From positions 1 through 20,221 of the forward strand of contig DASYCK010000100.1 of NCBI GenBank assembly GCA_036500205.1: a DNA stretch of 20,221 nucleotides, in the 5' to 3' direction. Shown one piece after another: positions 6,835 through 14,124 of this stretch. Both the position numbers and the translations under genes were made by a program. Numbering within the stretch: the first letter of the stretch is position 1; each line of letters begins with the position of its first letter. Under the pieces are notes generated by a model. That model was given only the letters and a program-made list of their open reading frames with translations, made no database searches and was not told the origin of the DNA. The stretch is from DASYCK01 sp036500205 (lineage in GTDB: Bacteria; Myxococcota_A; Polyangia; Fen-1088).

Positions 6835-7485
6835 ATGAGCTCATCGTTCGGTTCGATTTCGTTCGCGATGTCCCTGTTGCTGTTGACGGCCTGCGGGGGC
6901 AACGGCACAGGGGCCGCCGGCGTGGATGGGGGCGGCACCTGTCGGACCGTCGCGGCGTGCGGCGGAGATCTTCGCGGGACGTGGAAGGTCACCGCAAGCT
7001 GCCTCGAGGCTTACTCGCTCGACAGGAGCAGCTGTCCCCAGGAAACGCTCGGGGCCCGCGGATTCGGGGAGACGGGCAGCTACCTGTTCAAGGATGACAT
7101 GAGCTATGCGGCGAATGTCACGGCCTCGGGGTCGTTCACAGTCGCCGTGCCGGGCGCCTGCGTGACGAGCGATCTGACCACCACGTGCGGCAGCCTGGAC
7201 TCGTTCTACAAGTCGTTCGTCCAGCAGGCGGGATCTCTGTTCGAGAGCGCTGGCTGCGTCGTGTCCGGTTCGGACTGCGATTGCACGTTCATGGCGAGCG
7301 GACAGGCCGTGACGACGACGGGGACCTACGCCCCCAGCGGCGCCACGGCCGTCGCCCTGACACCAGCGACCGCGACCACGGTGCAGACGAGCAGTTATTG
7401 CGTCGAAGAAACGACCTTGTACTGGGGTTCGATCTCCTCGGCGTCCTCGTCGATGGTCGGGGCGCTGGTCCTCACCAAGCAGTGA
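6835..7485 (+). CDS. Putative lipoprotein with GTW-type domain
   Basis: 216 residues. The N-terminus has a hydrophobic run ending in the lipobox LTAC (Cys20), then a short Gly-rich linker, so the mature protein should be lipid-anchored in the cell envelope. The body begins CGGDLRGTWKVTASCL and has about ten Cys, often in pairs, suggesting disulfides outside the cytoplasm. The GGDxxGTWxxxxSC start and beta-rich Thr/Ser/Val composition recall a lipocalin-like exported family common in Polyangia; that is from memory of similar sequences, and ligand and role are unknown. The ATG at 6835 is the only one giving a signal peptide. The ATG is preceded closely by GATAGCAT, with only a weak GGGA as ribosome site. 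The next gene is also a small lipoprotein on the same strand, 73 bases on. Confidence 0.8.
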   Translation: MSSSFGSISFAMSLLLLTACGGNGTGAAGVDGGGTCRTVAACGGDLRGTWKVTASCLEAYSLDRSSCPQETLGARGFGETGSYLFKDDMSYAANVTASGSFTVAVPGACVTSDLTTTCGSLDSFYKSFVQQAGSLFESAGCVVSGSDCDCTFMASGQAVTTTGTYAPSGATAVALTPATATTVQTSSYCVEETTLYWGSISSASSSMVGALVLTKQ

Positions 7486-7544
7486 GACGAAGGCGGTCGC
7501 TTCGTCGCCAGATCTTCGACCTGCGGGAGCCAGGCGTGACGACG

Positions 7545-7550
7545 TATATT
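7545..7550 (+). promoter_or_regulatory. -10-like TATATT 8 bases before a lipoprotein start
   Basis: TATATT lies in the locally AT-rich stretch GTATATTCGGAAAAA directly before the ATG at 7559. The spacing again suits a very short or absent leader, though GGA with A-run could also serve as a ribosome site. Confidence 0.33.
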
Positions 7551-7558
7551 CGGAAAAA

Positions 7559-7882
7559 ATGAGAGCCTTCGCGATCCTCCTGGCGGTCTGCGCAATTCCG
7601 GCGGTCGCCTGCGTGAAAGAGGGGCAGACGTCGGTTGAACGCGCGTCACGCGAGCTCTCCTGTCCGCAGTCGCAGCTGACCACCGTCAACCGGACCGACA
7701 TCGACGACAACGTCTTCGACGTCAAGGGCTGCGGACGGAGCGCGCGCTACATGTGCTTTCACCCGAATCAGTCGGGTTACTACTGCGCCCGCGAGCCGGC
7801 GCCCGATCCGGCGGAGGAGGCTGCGCGGCCCGAGGTCCCGGTGACCGCCCCGCCCTCCAAGCCTCGCGCGATACCGCGCTGA
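7559..7882 (+). CDS. Small Cys-containing putative lipoprotein
   Basis: 107 residues. MRAFAILLAVCAIPAVAC is a short signal peptide with one Arg, a hydrophobic core and a lipobox-like AVAC (Cys18). The mature part has SCPQSQLTTVNRT, then DVKGCGRSARYMCFHP, and ends in a Pro-rich tail. The CPxxQ...GCGxxAxYxC pattern is a small domain I associate with many exported proteins of Myxococcota; no biochemical role is known to me. The spacing of four Cys suggests two disulfides. It lies downstream of the lipoprotein at 6835 and upstream of the DUF2085 gene, on the same strand, but with its own -10-like element. Confidence 0.8.
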   Translation: MRAFAILLAVCAIPAVACVKEGQTSVERASRELSCPQSQLTTVNRTDIDDNVFDVKGCGRSARYMCFHPNQSGYYCAREPAPDPAEEAARPEVPVTAPPSKPRAIPR

Positions 7883-7963
7883 TTCTCACCCCGGGATGAT
7901 CGTCAGAGCGGCTCACGTGGGGAGGACCCTGGCCCCCACTTGAGCGCCGTCCTCCGAACGCCG

Positions 7964-8371
7964 ATGATTGGGGGCTTGCTGCTCGCGCATCATCCTCCGA
8001 GCCAGTACGACCGGTGCCTCCTGCTGGCCGGCCGCCACGTGTGCCGGCGTTGCGCGGTGCTGTACCCGCTGGCGTTCGCGACCATGGCGCTCTCGCTCGC
8101 GGGCGCGCACTGGCCGGCGTCGTTCGATGGCACGCTGCTCCTGCTGCTGCCTCTGCCGACCACCGTGGAGTTCATCCTCGAACGTCTCGGCGTGGTCTCG
8201 TATCGGCGAGGTCGCCAGATGTTGACCACGTTGCTCGCCGCGCCCGCGCTGGGCCGCGGCTTCGCCCTGTACATCGCCCGTCCCACCAGCACGCTGTTCT
8301 GGGGCATGGTGGCGCTGTTCGGCGGCGCGTGTCTCCTGGCGCTGCTGCTCACCCGCCGCCGGAGGGCGTGA
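7964..8371 (+). CDS. DUF2085-like membrane protein
   Basis: 135 residues with about four hydrophobic segments (LAFATMALSLAGAHW, FDGTLLLLLPLPTTVEFIL, TLFWGMVALFGGACLLALLL) and a basic RRRRA end. The N-terminal HHPPSQYDRC and HVCRRCAVLYPL motifs match the DUF2085 family, whose His and CxxC residues suggest metal binding; function unknown. Start: ATG at 7964 leads straight into the conserved HHPP. A TTG at 7940 is in frame, with GGGGAGGA about 14 bases ahead of it, and may be used instead. The gene converges on the GT39 gene; the 109 bases between them hold only a perfect loopless palindrome (GACGGCGCCGTC, near 8400). Confidence 0.75.
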   Translation: MIGGLLLAHHPPSQYDRCLLLAGRHVCRRCAVLYPLAFATMALSLAGAHWPASFDGTLLLLLPLPTTVEFILERLGVVSYRRGRQMLTTLLAAPALGRGFALYIARPTSTLFWGMVALFGGACLLALLLTRRRRA

Positions 8372-8480
8372 CCGGTCGGTCCGCGCCCGCCGTGGCCCGA
8401 CGGCGCCGTCTGAATTCGAAAGCGAGAAGCGGAGTGCCGGGCGTCGCCGCATCGACCAATGCGGTCGTCCGCGGCGACCT

Positions 8481-10055
8481 TCAGCGCTTCCGGTAAACGG
8501 TCCAGAGCGGCTCCCGGGTGGCCCAGGCGCGTTCGATGGTGCCGACGACGTCCGCGGGGAACGGCGCGGGCTCTGCCCGTTCGGTGGTCCACAACGTCCC
8601 CGCCGGCAGCGCCGCCGGGTCGCCGCTCTGGTCGACGGGGCGGACGCCGGAGCCGGCCGGACCGCTGCGTCGCATGCTGGCGGGATCGAGGTCACCCCAG
8701 AAGCCGATCAGCATGCCGTCGAAATCGAAGAAGGCGCCCGGCAGGTACATCGCCTCGCCGCTGCGCCGGCGAGAGAACGCGAGCCTCAGCGCCCGCCCCA
8801 TGCCCCGATCCCACCCGCCGGGATTGTCCTGCTCGAAGACCCGTGGAAAAGCGGTCTGATACTGGTAGACCATCGCCGCGTTCTCGTAGAGCCCGAGACC
8901 GATCAGGGCCGCCATCAAGACGGGGCTGGGGTTCATCTTGCGCAGCAGCGAGGCGATGCCCACCGCGCAGATCAGCACCAGGATCGGAACGACGTGAATG
9001 AACCGATTGGGGTGGGGAACGTCGTCGATCGTCATCGAGGCGGGGATCGGGGCCAGCAGCAGCAGCAGCAGCAGGAACCGATGGAACGGCCGCCGTCGCT
9101 CCTGAATCAGCACCACCAGGCCCGCAATCAGAGGGACCAGCATCCACAGGGCAATGAAGCCGGTGCCGATGTTGTGCCAGTGTCCGTGATTCTTCTGGCC
9201 CGTGCGGAACAGGAAATCGAGCCCGAAGTGCGACACGTAGTTCGACAGGAACAGCCGCGTCACCGCGAGCCGAGAGGGACTGGTGCCGAAGATCGACATG
9301 CCGTTCAGGCGCGTGAACAGCGCCGGGGGATTGTGGGCGATGAAGAACGCCATCGGGAGCGCCATCACCACGCCGGCCGCGACCATGGGCCACAGCACCT
9401 TGCGGGTTGGCGGATGAAACAGCAGGCAGCCCACCGCCGTGAACGCCTCCAGGGGCATGAAGAGGCGAGCCGCTGGATAGGCATACGCGCCCAGACCCAG
9501 CAGGGCGCCGGCCAGTACCCCCCGTCCCTTGGTCGGTCGTTGCTCGAAGGCCAGCACGGCGGCGATGGCCGCCATCGCGAAGAAGGGGAAGCAGGCCGGC
9601 TCGGCCGTGCCGGAGCGGGCGTAGAAGAAGATCACCGGGATGAGCAGCGACCACACCGCCAGCCACCGGGCGAGCCGTCGATTGCCGGTCAGCGCGCGAA
9701 TCGACCACCAGAGCAACGTGGCCATGCCCGCCGCGAACAGCAACCCCGGAACCCGGAGCGCGATCGGCGTGTTGCCGAGGAGCGCGGTCGACAGCATGAC
9801 CGCGTACAGCGGCAACGGACCTTTCCAGTCCCCGATGCCCTGGTAGTAGAGCGGAAACCGAACGCCGAACTGATCGAGGCCGGTCTTCCAGATCGAGCGC
9901 GCGTTGAAGCCGATCGATACCTCGTCGTGAAAGCAGCCGTCGGGGATCGTTCCCAGCCGGTAAAGCAGGGCCCAGACGGTGAACACCAGGGCGGCCACCC
10001 AGACCAGACGTTCGATCTCGGGCAGCCTTCGAGTCGATGGGGGGAGAACCGGCAT
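8481..10055 (-). CDS. GT39/ArnT-like integral membrane glycosyltransferase
   Basis: 524 residues with about ten transmembrane segments. Following the first helix comes the loop IPDGCFHDE, whose acidic pair (Asp44-Glu45) matches the catalytic acidic residue of the GT-C PMT/ArnT fold; FFYARSGTAEPACFPF and the long loop NKNHGHWHNIG-type region, read as QKNHGHWHNIGTGF, follow. GT-C enzymes take sugars from polyprenyl-phosphate donors and transfer them outside the inner membrane to lipids, glycans or proteins; donor and acceptor are unknown here. The last ~110 residues are soluble, periplasmic by prediction. A (CAG)n-like run near 9054-9077 encodes eight Leu in a row in one helix. The ATG at 10055 is well placed, with no strong Shine-Dalgarno. 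It lies 181 bases after the Gly-rich lipoprotein gene on the same strand. Confidence 0.87.
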   Translation of the reverse strand: MPVLPPSTRRLPEIERLVWVAALVFTVWALLYRLGTIPDGCFHDEVSIGFNARSIWKTGLDQFGVRFPLYYQGIGDWKGPLPLYAVMLSTALLGNTPIALRVPGLLFAAGMATLLWWSIRALTGNRRLARWLAVWSLLIPVIFFYARSGTAEPACFPFFAMAAIAAVLAFEQRPTKGRGVLAGALLGLGAYAYPAARLFMPLEAFTAVGCLLFHPPTRKVLWPMVAAGVVMALPMAFFIAHNPPALFTRLNGMSIFGTSPSRLAVTRLFLSNYVSHFGLDFLFRTGQKNHGHWHNIGTGFIALWMLVPLIAGLVVLIQERRRPFHRFLLLLLLLAPIPASMTIDDVPHPNRFIHVVPILVLICAVGIASLLRKMNPSPVLMAALIGLGLYENAAMVYQYQTAFPRVFEQDNPGGWDRGMGRALRLAFSRRRSGEAMYLPGAFFDFDGMLIGFWGDLDPASMRRSGPAGSGVRPVDQSGDPAALPAGTLWTTERAEPAPFPADVVGTIERAWATREPLWTVYRKR

Positions 10056-10199
10056 GATTGACGCGCCGTAACCTTACAGCAGCAGCCGTGCCAGTCGATG
10101 CGCCCTCCCAGCCCGCACGGACGCCCCCACGGCGCACGAGAGGACGGTGTTACACCGACTTTCCTGTCTCGATCGCGTCGCCGCGACGTGAGCCCCGTC

Positions 10200-10220
10200 G
10201 GCGATGGCCGGACCGTCGCC
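10200..10220 (-). terminator. Weak hairpin after the Gly/Cys-rich lipoprotein gene
   Basis: GGCGATGG (10200-10207) and CCGTCGCC (10213-10220) pair with one mismatch around a 5-base loop, 17 bases past the minus-strand stop at 10237. There is no U-tract. The remaining bases to the GT39 start (10056-10199) show no gene or clear motif. Confidence 0.22.
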
Positions 10221-10236
10221 CGTCAGAGAGCCGCCG

Positions 10237-11124
10237 TCACAACCCGAGGAGCGTGTCCGAGCACGTGCCCTTCTTGCCGTCACCGTTACCGTTGCCGCGA
10301 CCATCGGTAGTGAGGCTCGCCGCGCAGGTACCGGCGCTCGGGCTGATGCAGACGGACAGCGCACACGTCGCGGAAACGCAGCCAGCCGCCTCCCATTTCT
10401 TCTTGGTGTCCTTCAGCATTCCGTCGTCATCGACGTGAGTGGTACAGGCCGCGTCGCACCCGGAGAGGGCGGCGGCAACGACCTTGGCGCAGGCGTTGTC
10501 CTTCGCCGCACACGACTTGGCGGTCGCCAGAGCCGCGTCGTAGTCCGCGGCGTACTGGGCACAGCGGCCAGCGTCGGTGACGGCGCCACCGCCATCCGAA
10601 CCTCCCGACGAGCCGGCCAGCCCCGCCGCGCCACCCGAACCTGGGGTACCCCCCGAGCCGGGGCTCCCGCCCGCGTTGGCCACGCCGCCGGTTGCCGGCG
10701 GCTCCTGTACCGTCGAGCCCCCCGTGGCCGCCGAGCCGCCCGTGGAGGACAGCGGGTTCCCGCCCGAGCCCGTGCTCCCTCCGGTAACCACGGCAACCGG
10801 CTGCCCGCCACCGACGCCCGCCACGGTCCCTCCGACTCCGCCAGCGCCGGGGGCACCGCCTGCCGCGGACATCGTCCCCGCTCCGTTCGTCCCACCCGCC
10901 GGCGTGGTGATGGCGACCCTTCCCACCCCTCCGCCGTAGCCGCGTCCCAGCCCCGAGTCTGGCCCCATGCCCGCCTGCCCCGACGGGTCGTTCGCGTTAC
11001 CTCCAAAGGATTGGGCGACCACATCGTCACATCCTGGTGCCGTCACGGCCGTGAACAACAAAGCGATCTTCAAAGCGATCTTCGTGAAATTCTTCAGTTC
11101 GTGGCTGCAGCGCAGATCTGGCAT
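10237..11124 (-). CDS. Exported Gly-rich lipoprotein with Polyangia-type Cys-rich domain
   Basis: 295 residues in three parts. Residues 1-33 contain KIALKIALLFTAVTAPGC, a signal with a somewhat unusual lipobox (APGC, Cys near 33). Residues ~35-185 are a low-complexity Gly/Ser/Ala/Thr linker with GSGG, TGGS and GAGGVGG units. The last ~110 residues, starting CAQYAADYDAALATAKSC, contain about ten Cys and the motif KKKWEAAGC, and end in a basic Gly/Asn/Lys stretch. This Cys domain (CxxYxxDYxxALxxAKxC ... WxAAGC) resembles one repeated in many predicted exported proteins of Polyangia; function unknown. The ATG at 11124 was chosen: the frame stays open much further upstream, but there it is antisense to the SGNH gene. 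Divergent from that gene, with ~105 bases between starts. Confidence 0.78.
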   Translation of the reverse strand: MPDLRCSHELKNFTKIALKIALLFTAVTAPGCDDVVAQSFGGNANDPSGQAGMGPDSGLGRGYGGGVGRVAITTPAGGTNGAGTMSAAGGAPGAGGVGGTVAGVGGGQPVAVVTGGSTGSGGNPLSSTGGSAATGGSTVQEPPATGGVANAGGSPGSGGTPGSGGAAGLAGSSGGSDGGGAVTDAGRCAQYAADYDAALATAKSCAAKDNACAKVVAAALSGCDAACTTHVDDDGMLKDTKKKWEAAGCVSATCALSVCISPSAGTCAASLTTDGRGNGNGDGKKGTCSDTLLGL

Positions 11125-11229
11125 CTCGCAGGACGAATCAACTCTCGTGCCACACCACTGCGGAGCCGCGCAGAGGGTTGGTACAGTGGGTCCTTGGGTA
11201 TACCGATTCGATTCTCCCCGCCCGGCGTG

Positions 11230-12588
11230 ATGCTCGTGCTTGCCGTGATGGCGGTGCCGTCGGCCTCGAAAGCCACCGCGGCGACGCGGGTGCCAACGCA
11301 TGTCGCCTGCGTGGGCGACAGCATCACCTACGGCTACGCGGCCTCGTCGTCGGCCGCCGCCTATCCGTCGGTGCTGCAGACGCTCCTTGGATCGTCGGTG
11401 AAGGTCAGCAACTTCGGCCATTCGGGCACCACGATGATGTCCGTCGCCGATCAGCCGTACCAGAACACGACGGAGTACACGGGCGCGACCAGCTTCGTGT
11501 CGGGTGCGGGAACCGCGGCGGTCGTCGACGTCATCATCATGCTCGGCACGAACGACTCGAAGCCCTACAACTGGATGGTCGGCAACGACACGCGCGCCCA
11601 GCAGTTCGTCACCGATTGCGGCGCCATGGTCGATCACTTCGCCTCGCTGTCCACCCACCCACTCGTCTTCCTGGCTCTGCCGCCGCGCGCCTTCGCGAAC
11701 ACGTACCAGATCGACGGCGCGATCATTCACGATCAGATCCTGCCGCTGCTCCAGCAGGTGGCGACGGCCAGGGGATTGCCCATCATCGATCTCGATACGC
11801 CGACGGCCTCGCATGCCGAGCTGTTCCCCGACGGCGTTCATCCGAACGACACCGGCTACGCCCTGGTCGCGCAGGTGATGCACGACGGACTCGTGCAAGC
11901 GTTACCAAGTGGACAGGGGGGACACGGCGGTGGCGGTGGCGTCGGCGGACAGGGCGGACGCGCGGGAACGCCCGGCGCAGGTGGGGCGGGCGGCGCGAGA
12001 CCGGGAACCGGCGGTGTGGGCATGGGTGGCGCGGGAACCGGCGGCGCCGCCACCGGCGAAACAGGCTCGGGCGGCAACGGAACCGGCGGCGCTTCCACGG
12101 GTGGCACGGCAACCGGCGGCATCGGAACCGGCGGCGCTTCCACCGAGAGTGCCCCGGCCAGCAAGAGCGGCTGCGCCTGCAGCCTGTCCAACGATCATCG
12201 CGGCCAATACGATGGCCTCGGCCTACCGCTCGCCGCCGCCGCTTTCTTCGCGCTGCGAGCCCGGCCCCGCGGGCGCGGGGCTCGAGGGCCGCGCCGCCAG
12301 CCGGCGGGCGCGAAAGAACGCGCGAATCTCGGCCTCGGTGGCGCGCTCGTCGTTCTTCACGCTGTGGATCAGCGCGTGGCCGCTCTCCTGCAACCAATCG
12401 CAGGTTCCCGCCAGCCCGCTGTGGAACACGGCGAACGGTTCTCCCCGCCCCACCATTCCGCGCAGGGACATCCCGAGGGCGCGCGCGTAGACAGCCATCA
12501 TCGCGTCCTCGCCGACGGCGCTGTGCAACCACCCTCCCCAGTCGTCGAAGCACCGGGCCGCCTGCATCCGGTCGAGCAGCGTTCGTGA
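11230..12588 (+). CDS. Exported SGNH/GDSL hydrolase with Gly-rich linker and MYXO-CTERM-like tail
   Basis: The catalytic domain (about residues 20-220) has all SGNH blocks: CVGDSITYG with nucleophile Ser31, NFGHSGT (Gly), IIMLGTND (Asn) and FPDGVHPND (Asp and His of the triad). Such enzymes are esterases or deacetylases on lipids or polysaccharides. Residues ~227-310 are Gly/Thr repeats. Then SGCACS is followed by GLGLPLAAAAFFALRAR and more Arg, the layout of a MYXO-CTERM surface-sorting tail. Normally the protein would end there; here no stop occurs in any plus frame until 12488, and this frame stops at 12588, adding ~110 residues antisense to the glycosyltransferase gene. Start: ATG at 11230 gives a hydrophobic but uncharged signal; a TTG at 11194 would add an Arg-containing n-region. 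The SGNH call is firm, both ends are not. Confidence 0.85.
   Translation: MLVLAVMAVPSASKATAATRVPTHVACVGDSITYGYAASSSAAAYPSVLQTLLGSSVKVSNFGHSGTTMMSVADQPYQNTTEYTGATSFVSGAGTAAVVDVIIMLGTNDSKPYNWMVGNDTRAQQFVTDCGAMVDHFASLSTHPLVFLALPPRAFANTYQIDGAIIHDQILPLLQQVATARGLPIIDLDTPTASHAELFPDGVHPNDTGYALVAQVMHDGLVQALPSGQGGHGGGGGVGGQGGRAGTPGAGGAGGARPGTGGVGMGGAGTGGAATGETGSGGNGTGGASTGGTATGGIGTGGASTESAPASKSGCACSLSNDHRGQYDGLGLPLAAAAFFALRARPRGRGARGPRRQPAGAKERANLGLGGALVVLHAVDQRVAALLQPIAGSRQPAVEHGERFSPPHHSAQGHPEGARVDSHHRVLADGAVQPPSPVVEAPGRLHPVEQRS
12079..12143 (+). repeat. 20-bp perfect direct repeat in the SGNH linker
   Basis: GGAACCGGCGGCGCTTCCAC occurs at 12079-12098 and again at 12124-12143. The shorter core AACCGGCGGC also recurs nearby (about 12005, 12041 and 12111). 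These encode the GTGGAST-type linker units and point to growth by duplication. Confidence 0.75.
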
Positions 12589-13236
12589 CATCGCGTAGGC
12601 GCCGCCCTGGCAATGCTCGCCGAACGTGAGACCACCAGCGACGGCCGCCTGAACCCGACGACGCACCCGCGCCCCCGCGCCCCACAGCGTCTGCTGAACA
12701 TAACGCCCTCGACTGGGCGGCCGCGCCTTCACGCGCAGGAGCTGGGTCAGCTCACGCACCGCCGGCCCCGAAGGCGCGAAGTCACGCGGCAGACCGTCGC
12801 AGCGCCGGTCGTAGGATCCCACCACGCCAGCGGCCGGGTCATCTTCGAAGAGCCTTTGAATCACCTTCGCGAACGGGCCGATGACCAGGGCATCGGTGTC
12901 CAGCTTGACGACCAGGACCGCGTCGGTCTCACGCTGAATGAAGCGAAGCGCCGCCAGCACCCCCACGCACAGCCCCCCGCACAGGCCGGAGCCCCGCCCC
13001 CGACGGGGATTGGGGAGCTCCGTGACGCGACACCAGCTCGGCGGCGGCGTGACACGCAGCAGGTCCTTCAAGCGCCGCGATTCACCGACGGCGTCGTCCA
13101 CCAGGACGACGTGCCCCACCAGAGGCTCATGGCTCCACAGCGCGTCGAGGAGATCGGCGATCCGTTCCTCTTCGCGGCGACCCGGGCCGACAGGTATCAG
13201 AACCGCGCTGGAAGGCAACCCGTCTCCCGCCGTCAA
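12223..13236 (-). CDS. Predicted cytosolic GT-A (family 2-like) glycosyltransferase
   Basis: 337 residues without membrane segments. The N-terminus SSAVLIPVGPGRREEE and HVVLVDD are the first strands of a nucleotide-sugar fold; VLVVKLDTDALVIG carries the DxD-type metal/donor motif, and HCQGGAYAMSRTLLDRM plus GWLHSAVGEDAMM give the acceptor-side Gly-rich and acidic (ED) motifs. The TTG at 13236 was chosen because it overlaps the stop of the upstream gene as TTGA, the classic 4-base translational coupling; the open frame upstream of it is out of phase with the real upstream gene. Acceptor and sugar are unknown. The last ~120 codons are antisense to the run-on end of the SGNH gene; the part up to AEIRAFFRARR looks conserved, whereas the Pro/Ser/Gly end may be free to vary. 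Confidence 0.82.
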   Translation of the reverse strand: MTAGDGLPSSAVLIPVGPGRREEERIADLLDALWSHEPLVGHVVLVDDAVGESRRLKDLLRVTPPPSWCRVTELPNPRRGRGSGLCGGLCVGVLAALRFIQRETDAVLVVKLDTDALVIGPFAKVIQRLFEDDPAAGVVGSYDRRCDGLPRDFAPSGPAVRELTQLLRVKARPPSRGRYVQQTLWGAGARVRRRVQAAVAGGLTFGEHCQGGAYAMSRTLLDRMQAARCFDDWGGWLHSAVGEDAMMAVYARALGMSLRGMVGRGEPFAVFHSGLAGTCDWLQESGHALIHSVKNDERATEAEIRAFFRARRLAARPSSPAPAGPGSQREESGGGER

Positions 13237-13814
13237 TCGGCGTAGGTCTGGAAGGGCCAGGGCATCGCGACGTCGTCGAGGATGCCAACCTTCGGCGCCA
13301 GGTAGAACTCCCGGCCGCCGGACCAGCGCCAACCGAGCGCCAACGAAATCGTGAAACAGGGGTTGCACCGATGAAGGGGGTTGCCCCGGACGGGCGCCCC
13401 GATGACCCAGGGGACGGCTTCCCACGCGCCAACCATCTTGTCGATGCCGCGCTCCGAGGAGCGGACGACGCCGAGAGTTCCGCCAACCAGGAACCACGGC
13501 TCCCACGCGGCGTACAGGATCTGCTCGCGTGCTTCACGGCCCGGTGCGCCGGGGCGTGAAGACATTCCCAGGCTCACGTGGGCGAACAGCGACGATGCGT
13601 CGGTGACGGGGTCGCCGCCACTCTTGCGCGTCTGCACCGGGCCTCCGCCTGCCTCCCAGCCGGGCGACCAGCCACGGCCCTCGACGTAGCCCAAGACTGG
13701 CCCCGCGGCGATCTGCTGTCCCATCCCGCACGCCCCCGGCGCCATCGCCGTCGCCGCGAGCGCAGTCATCGCCGACCAGGAACGACAAGCGACGAACGTG
13801 CGCACGGATCGCAT
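13233..13814 (-). CDS. Exported hypothetical protein, likely beta-rich envelope protein
   Basis: 193 residues. The N-terminus MRSVRTFVACRSW with a following Ala/Met hydrophobic stretch ending APGAC suggests a signal peptide, possibly a lipoprotein with Cys29. The body has alternating short beta-like strands rich in Gly, Trp and aromatic residues: GPVLGYVEGRGWSPGWEAGG, AAWEPWFLVGGTLGV, ISLALGWRWSGGREFYLAPK. That is the look of a small outer-membrane or surface beta-barrel-like family seen in Myxococcota; I cannot name it. It is coupled by a TTGA overlap to the glycosyltransferase gene, so the two are probably made together. Upstream is a TAGCCT element, 11 bases before the ATG, with GAGG as a ribosome site. 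Confidence 0.72.
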   Translation of the reverse strand: MRSVRTFVACRSWSAMTALAATAMAPGACGMGQQIAAGPVLGYVEGRGWSPGWEAGGGPVQTRKSGGDPVTDASSLFAHVSLGMSSRPGAPGREAREQILYAAWEPWFLVGGTLGVVRSSERGIDKMVGAWEAVPWVIGAPVRGNPLHRCNPCFTISLALGWRWSGGREFYLAPKVGILDDVAMPWPFQTYAD

Positions 13815-13825
13815 TCTTCGACCTC

Positions 13826-13831
13826 AGGCTA
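13826..13831 (-). promoter_or_regulatory. -10-like TAGCCT before the exported protein gene
   Basis: On the minus strand GATAGCCTGA lies 11 bases before the ATG at 13814. It shares the core TAGCCTGA with the element upstream of the next gene (14649). Confidence 0.35.
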
Positions 13832-13850
13832 TCGGCAAGTCGCGCGCGAG

Positions 13851-14042
13851 TCACGCGCCGACGCAGCTCCAGCTCGCGCCCCAGCCGTCCGCCGCCAGGG
13901 CCTGCCCAGCGGGTAACGCCAGGGTCAGGAACGCACCCAGCGTCGTGGCACGTCCTGGCGTTCTCGACCGTCCGAGATCGCCGGCACCTTCGCGCCGGAT
14001 GGATCGGGTTCGCGACACGGAACTCCGCCGGGGGAGGCTCAT
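13851..14042 (-). pseudogene. Doubtful 63-codon frame with a signal-like stretch
   Basis: The end of this frame reads TTLGAFLTLALPAGQALAAD, a good hydrophobic core with an ALA-A cleavage-like site, followed by only about a dozen residues and a stop (VGA then TGA). The preceding ~30 residues are Arg-rich and unlike a protein. It may be the broken start of an exported protein gene, or chance. It ends 36 bases before the ATG at 13814. Confidence 0.2.
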
Positions 14043-14124
14043 GCTCGACGAAGTGACGGGTAGCGCCGACGTGGCTCACAAATCGTTCGCGGTCGACGAT
14101 GAGCCGGGCCGCGCGAACGGCTGA

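Larger units (their letters stand above)
13815..14124. other. 310-base gap between two minus-strand genes
   Basis: It holds the TAGCCT element (13826-13831) of the downstream gene and one doubtful minus-strand reading frame (13851-14042). Open frames on the plus strand here have no family features and are rich in Arg/Pro, as random GC-rich sequence is. I see no RNA gene. Confidence 0.5.

Noticed and set aside
8399..8410. GACGGCGCCGTC palindrome as a terminator between convergent genes
   Set aside because: It has no loop and no U-tract, so it would not form a normal terminator hairpin.
8994..10061. 355-codon plus-strand frame with poly-Gln
   Set aside because: Antisense of the GT39 gene; the Gln run mirrors its Leu-rich helix.
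11125..11898. Upstream extension of the 10237 lipoprotein gene on the minus strand
   Set aside because: It is antisense to the SGNH catalytic domain; the ATG at 11124 gives a proper signal peptide.
13237..13506. N-terminal extension of the minus-strand glycosyltransferase
   Set aside because: Out of phase with the real upstream exported-protein gene and rich in Arg/Pro; the TTGA overlap gives a natural start.
13798..14124. 108-codon plus-strand frame
   Set aside because: No family feature, no ribosome site, Arg/Pro-rich composition typical of non-coding frames here.
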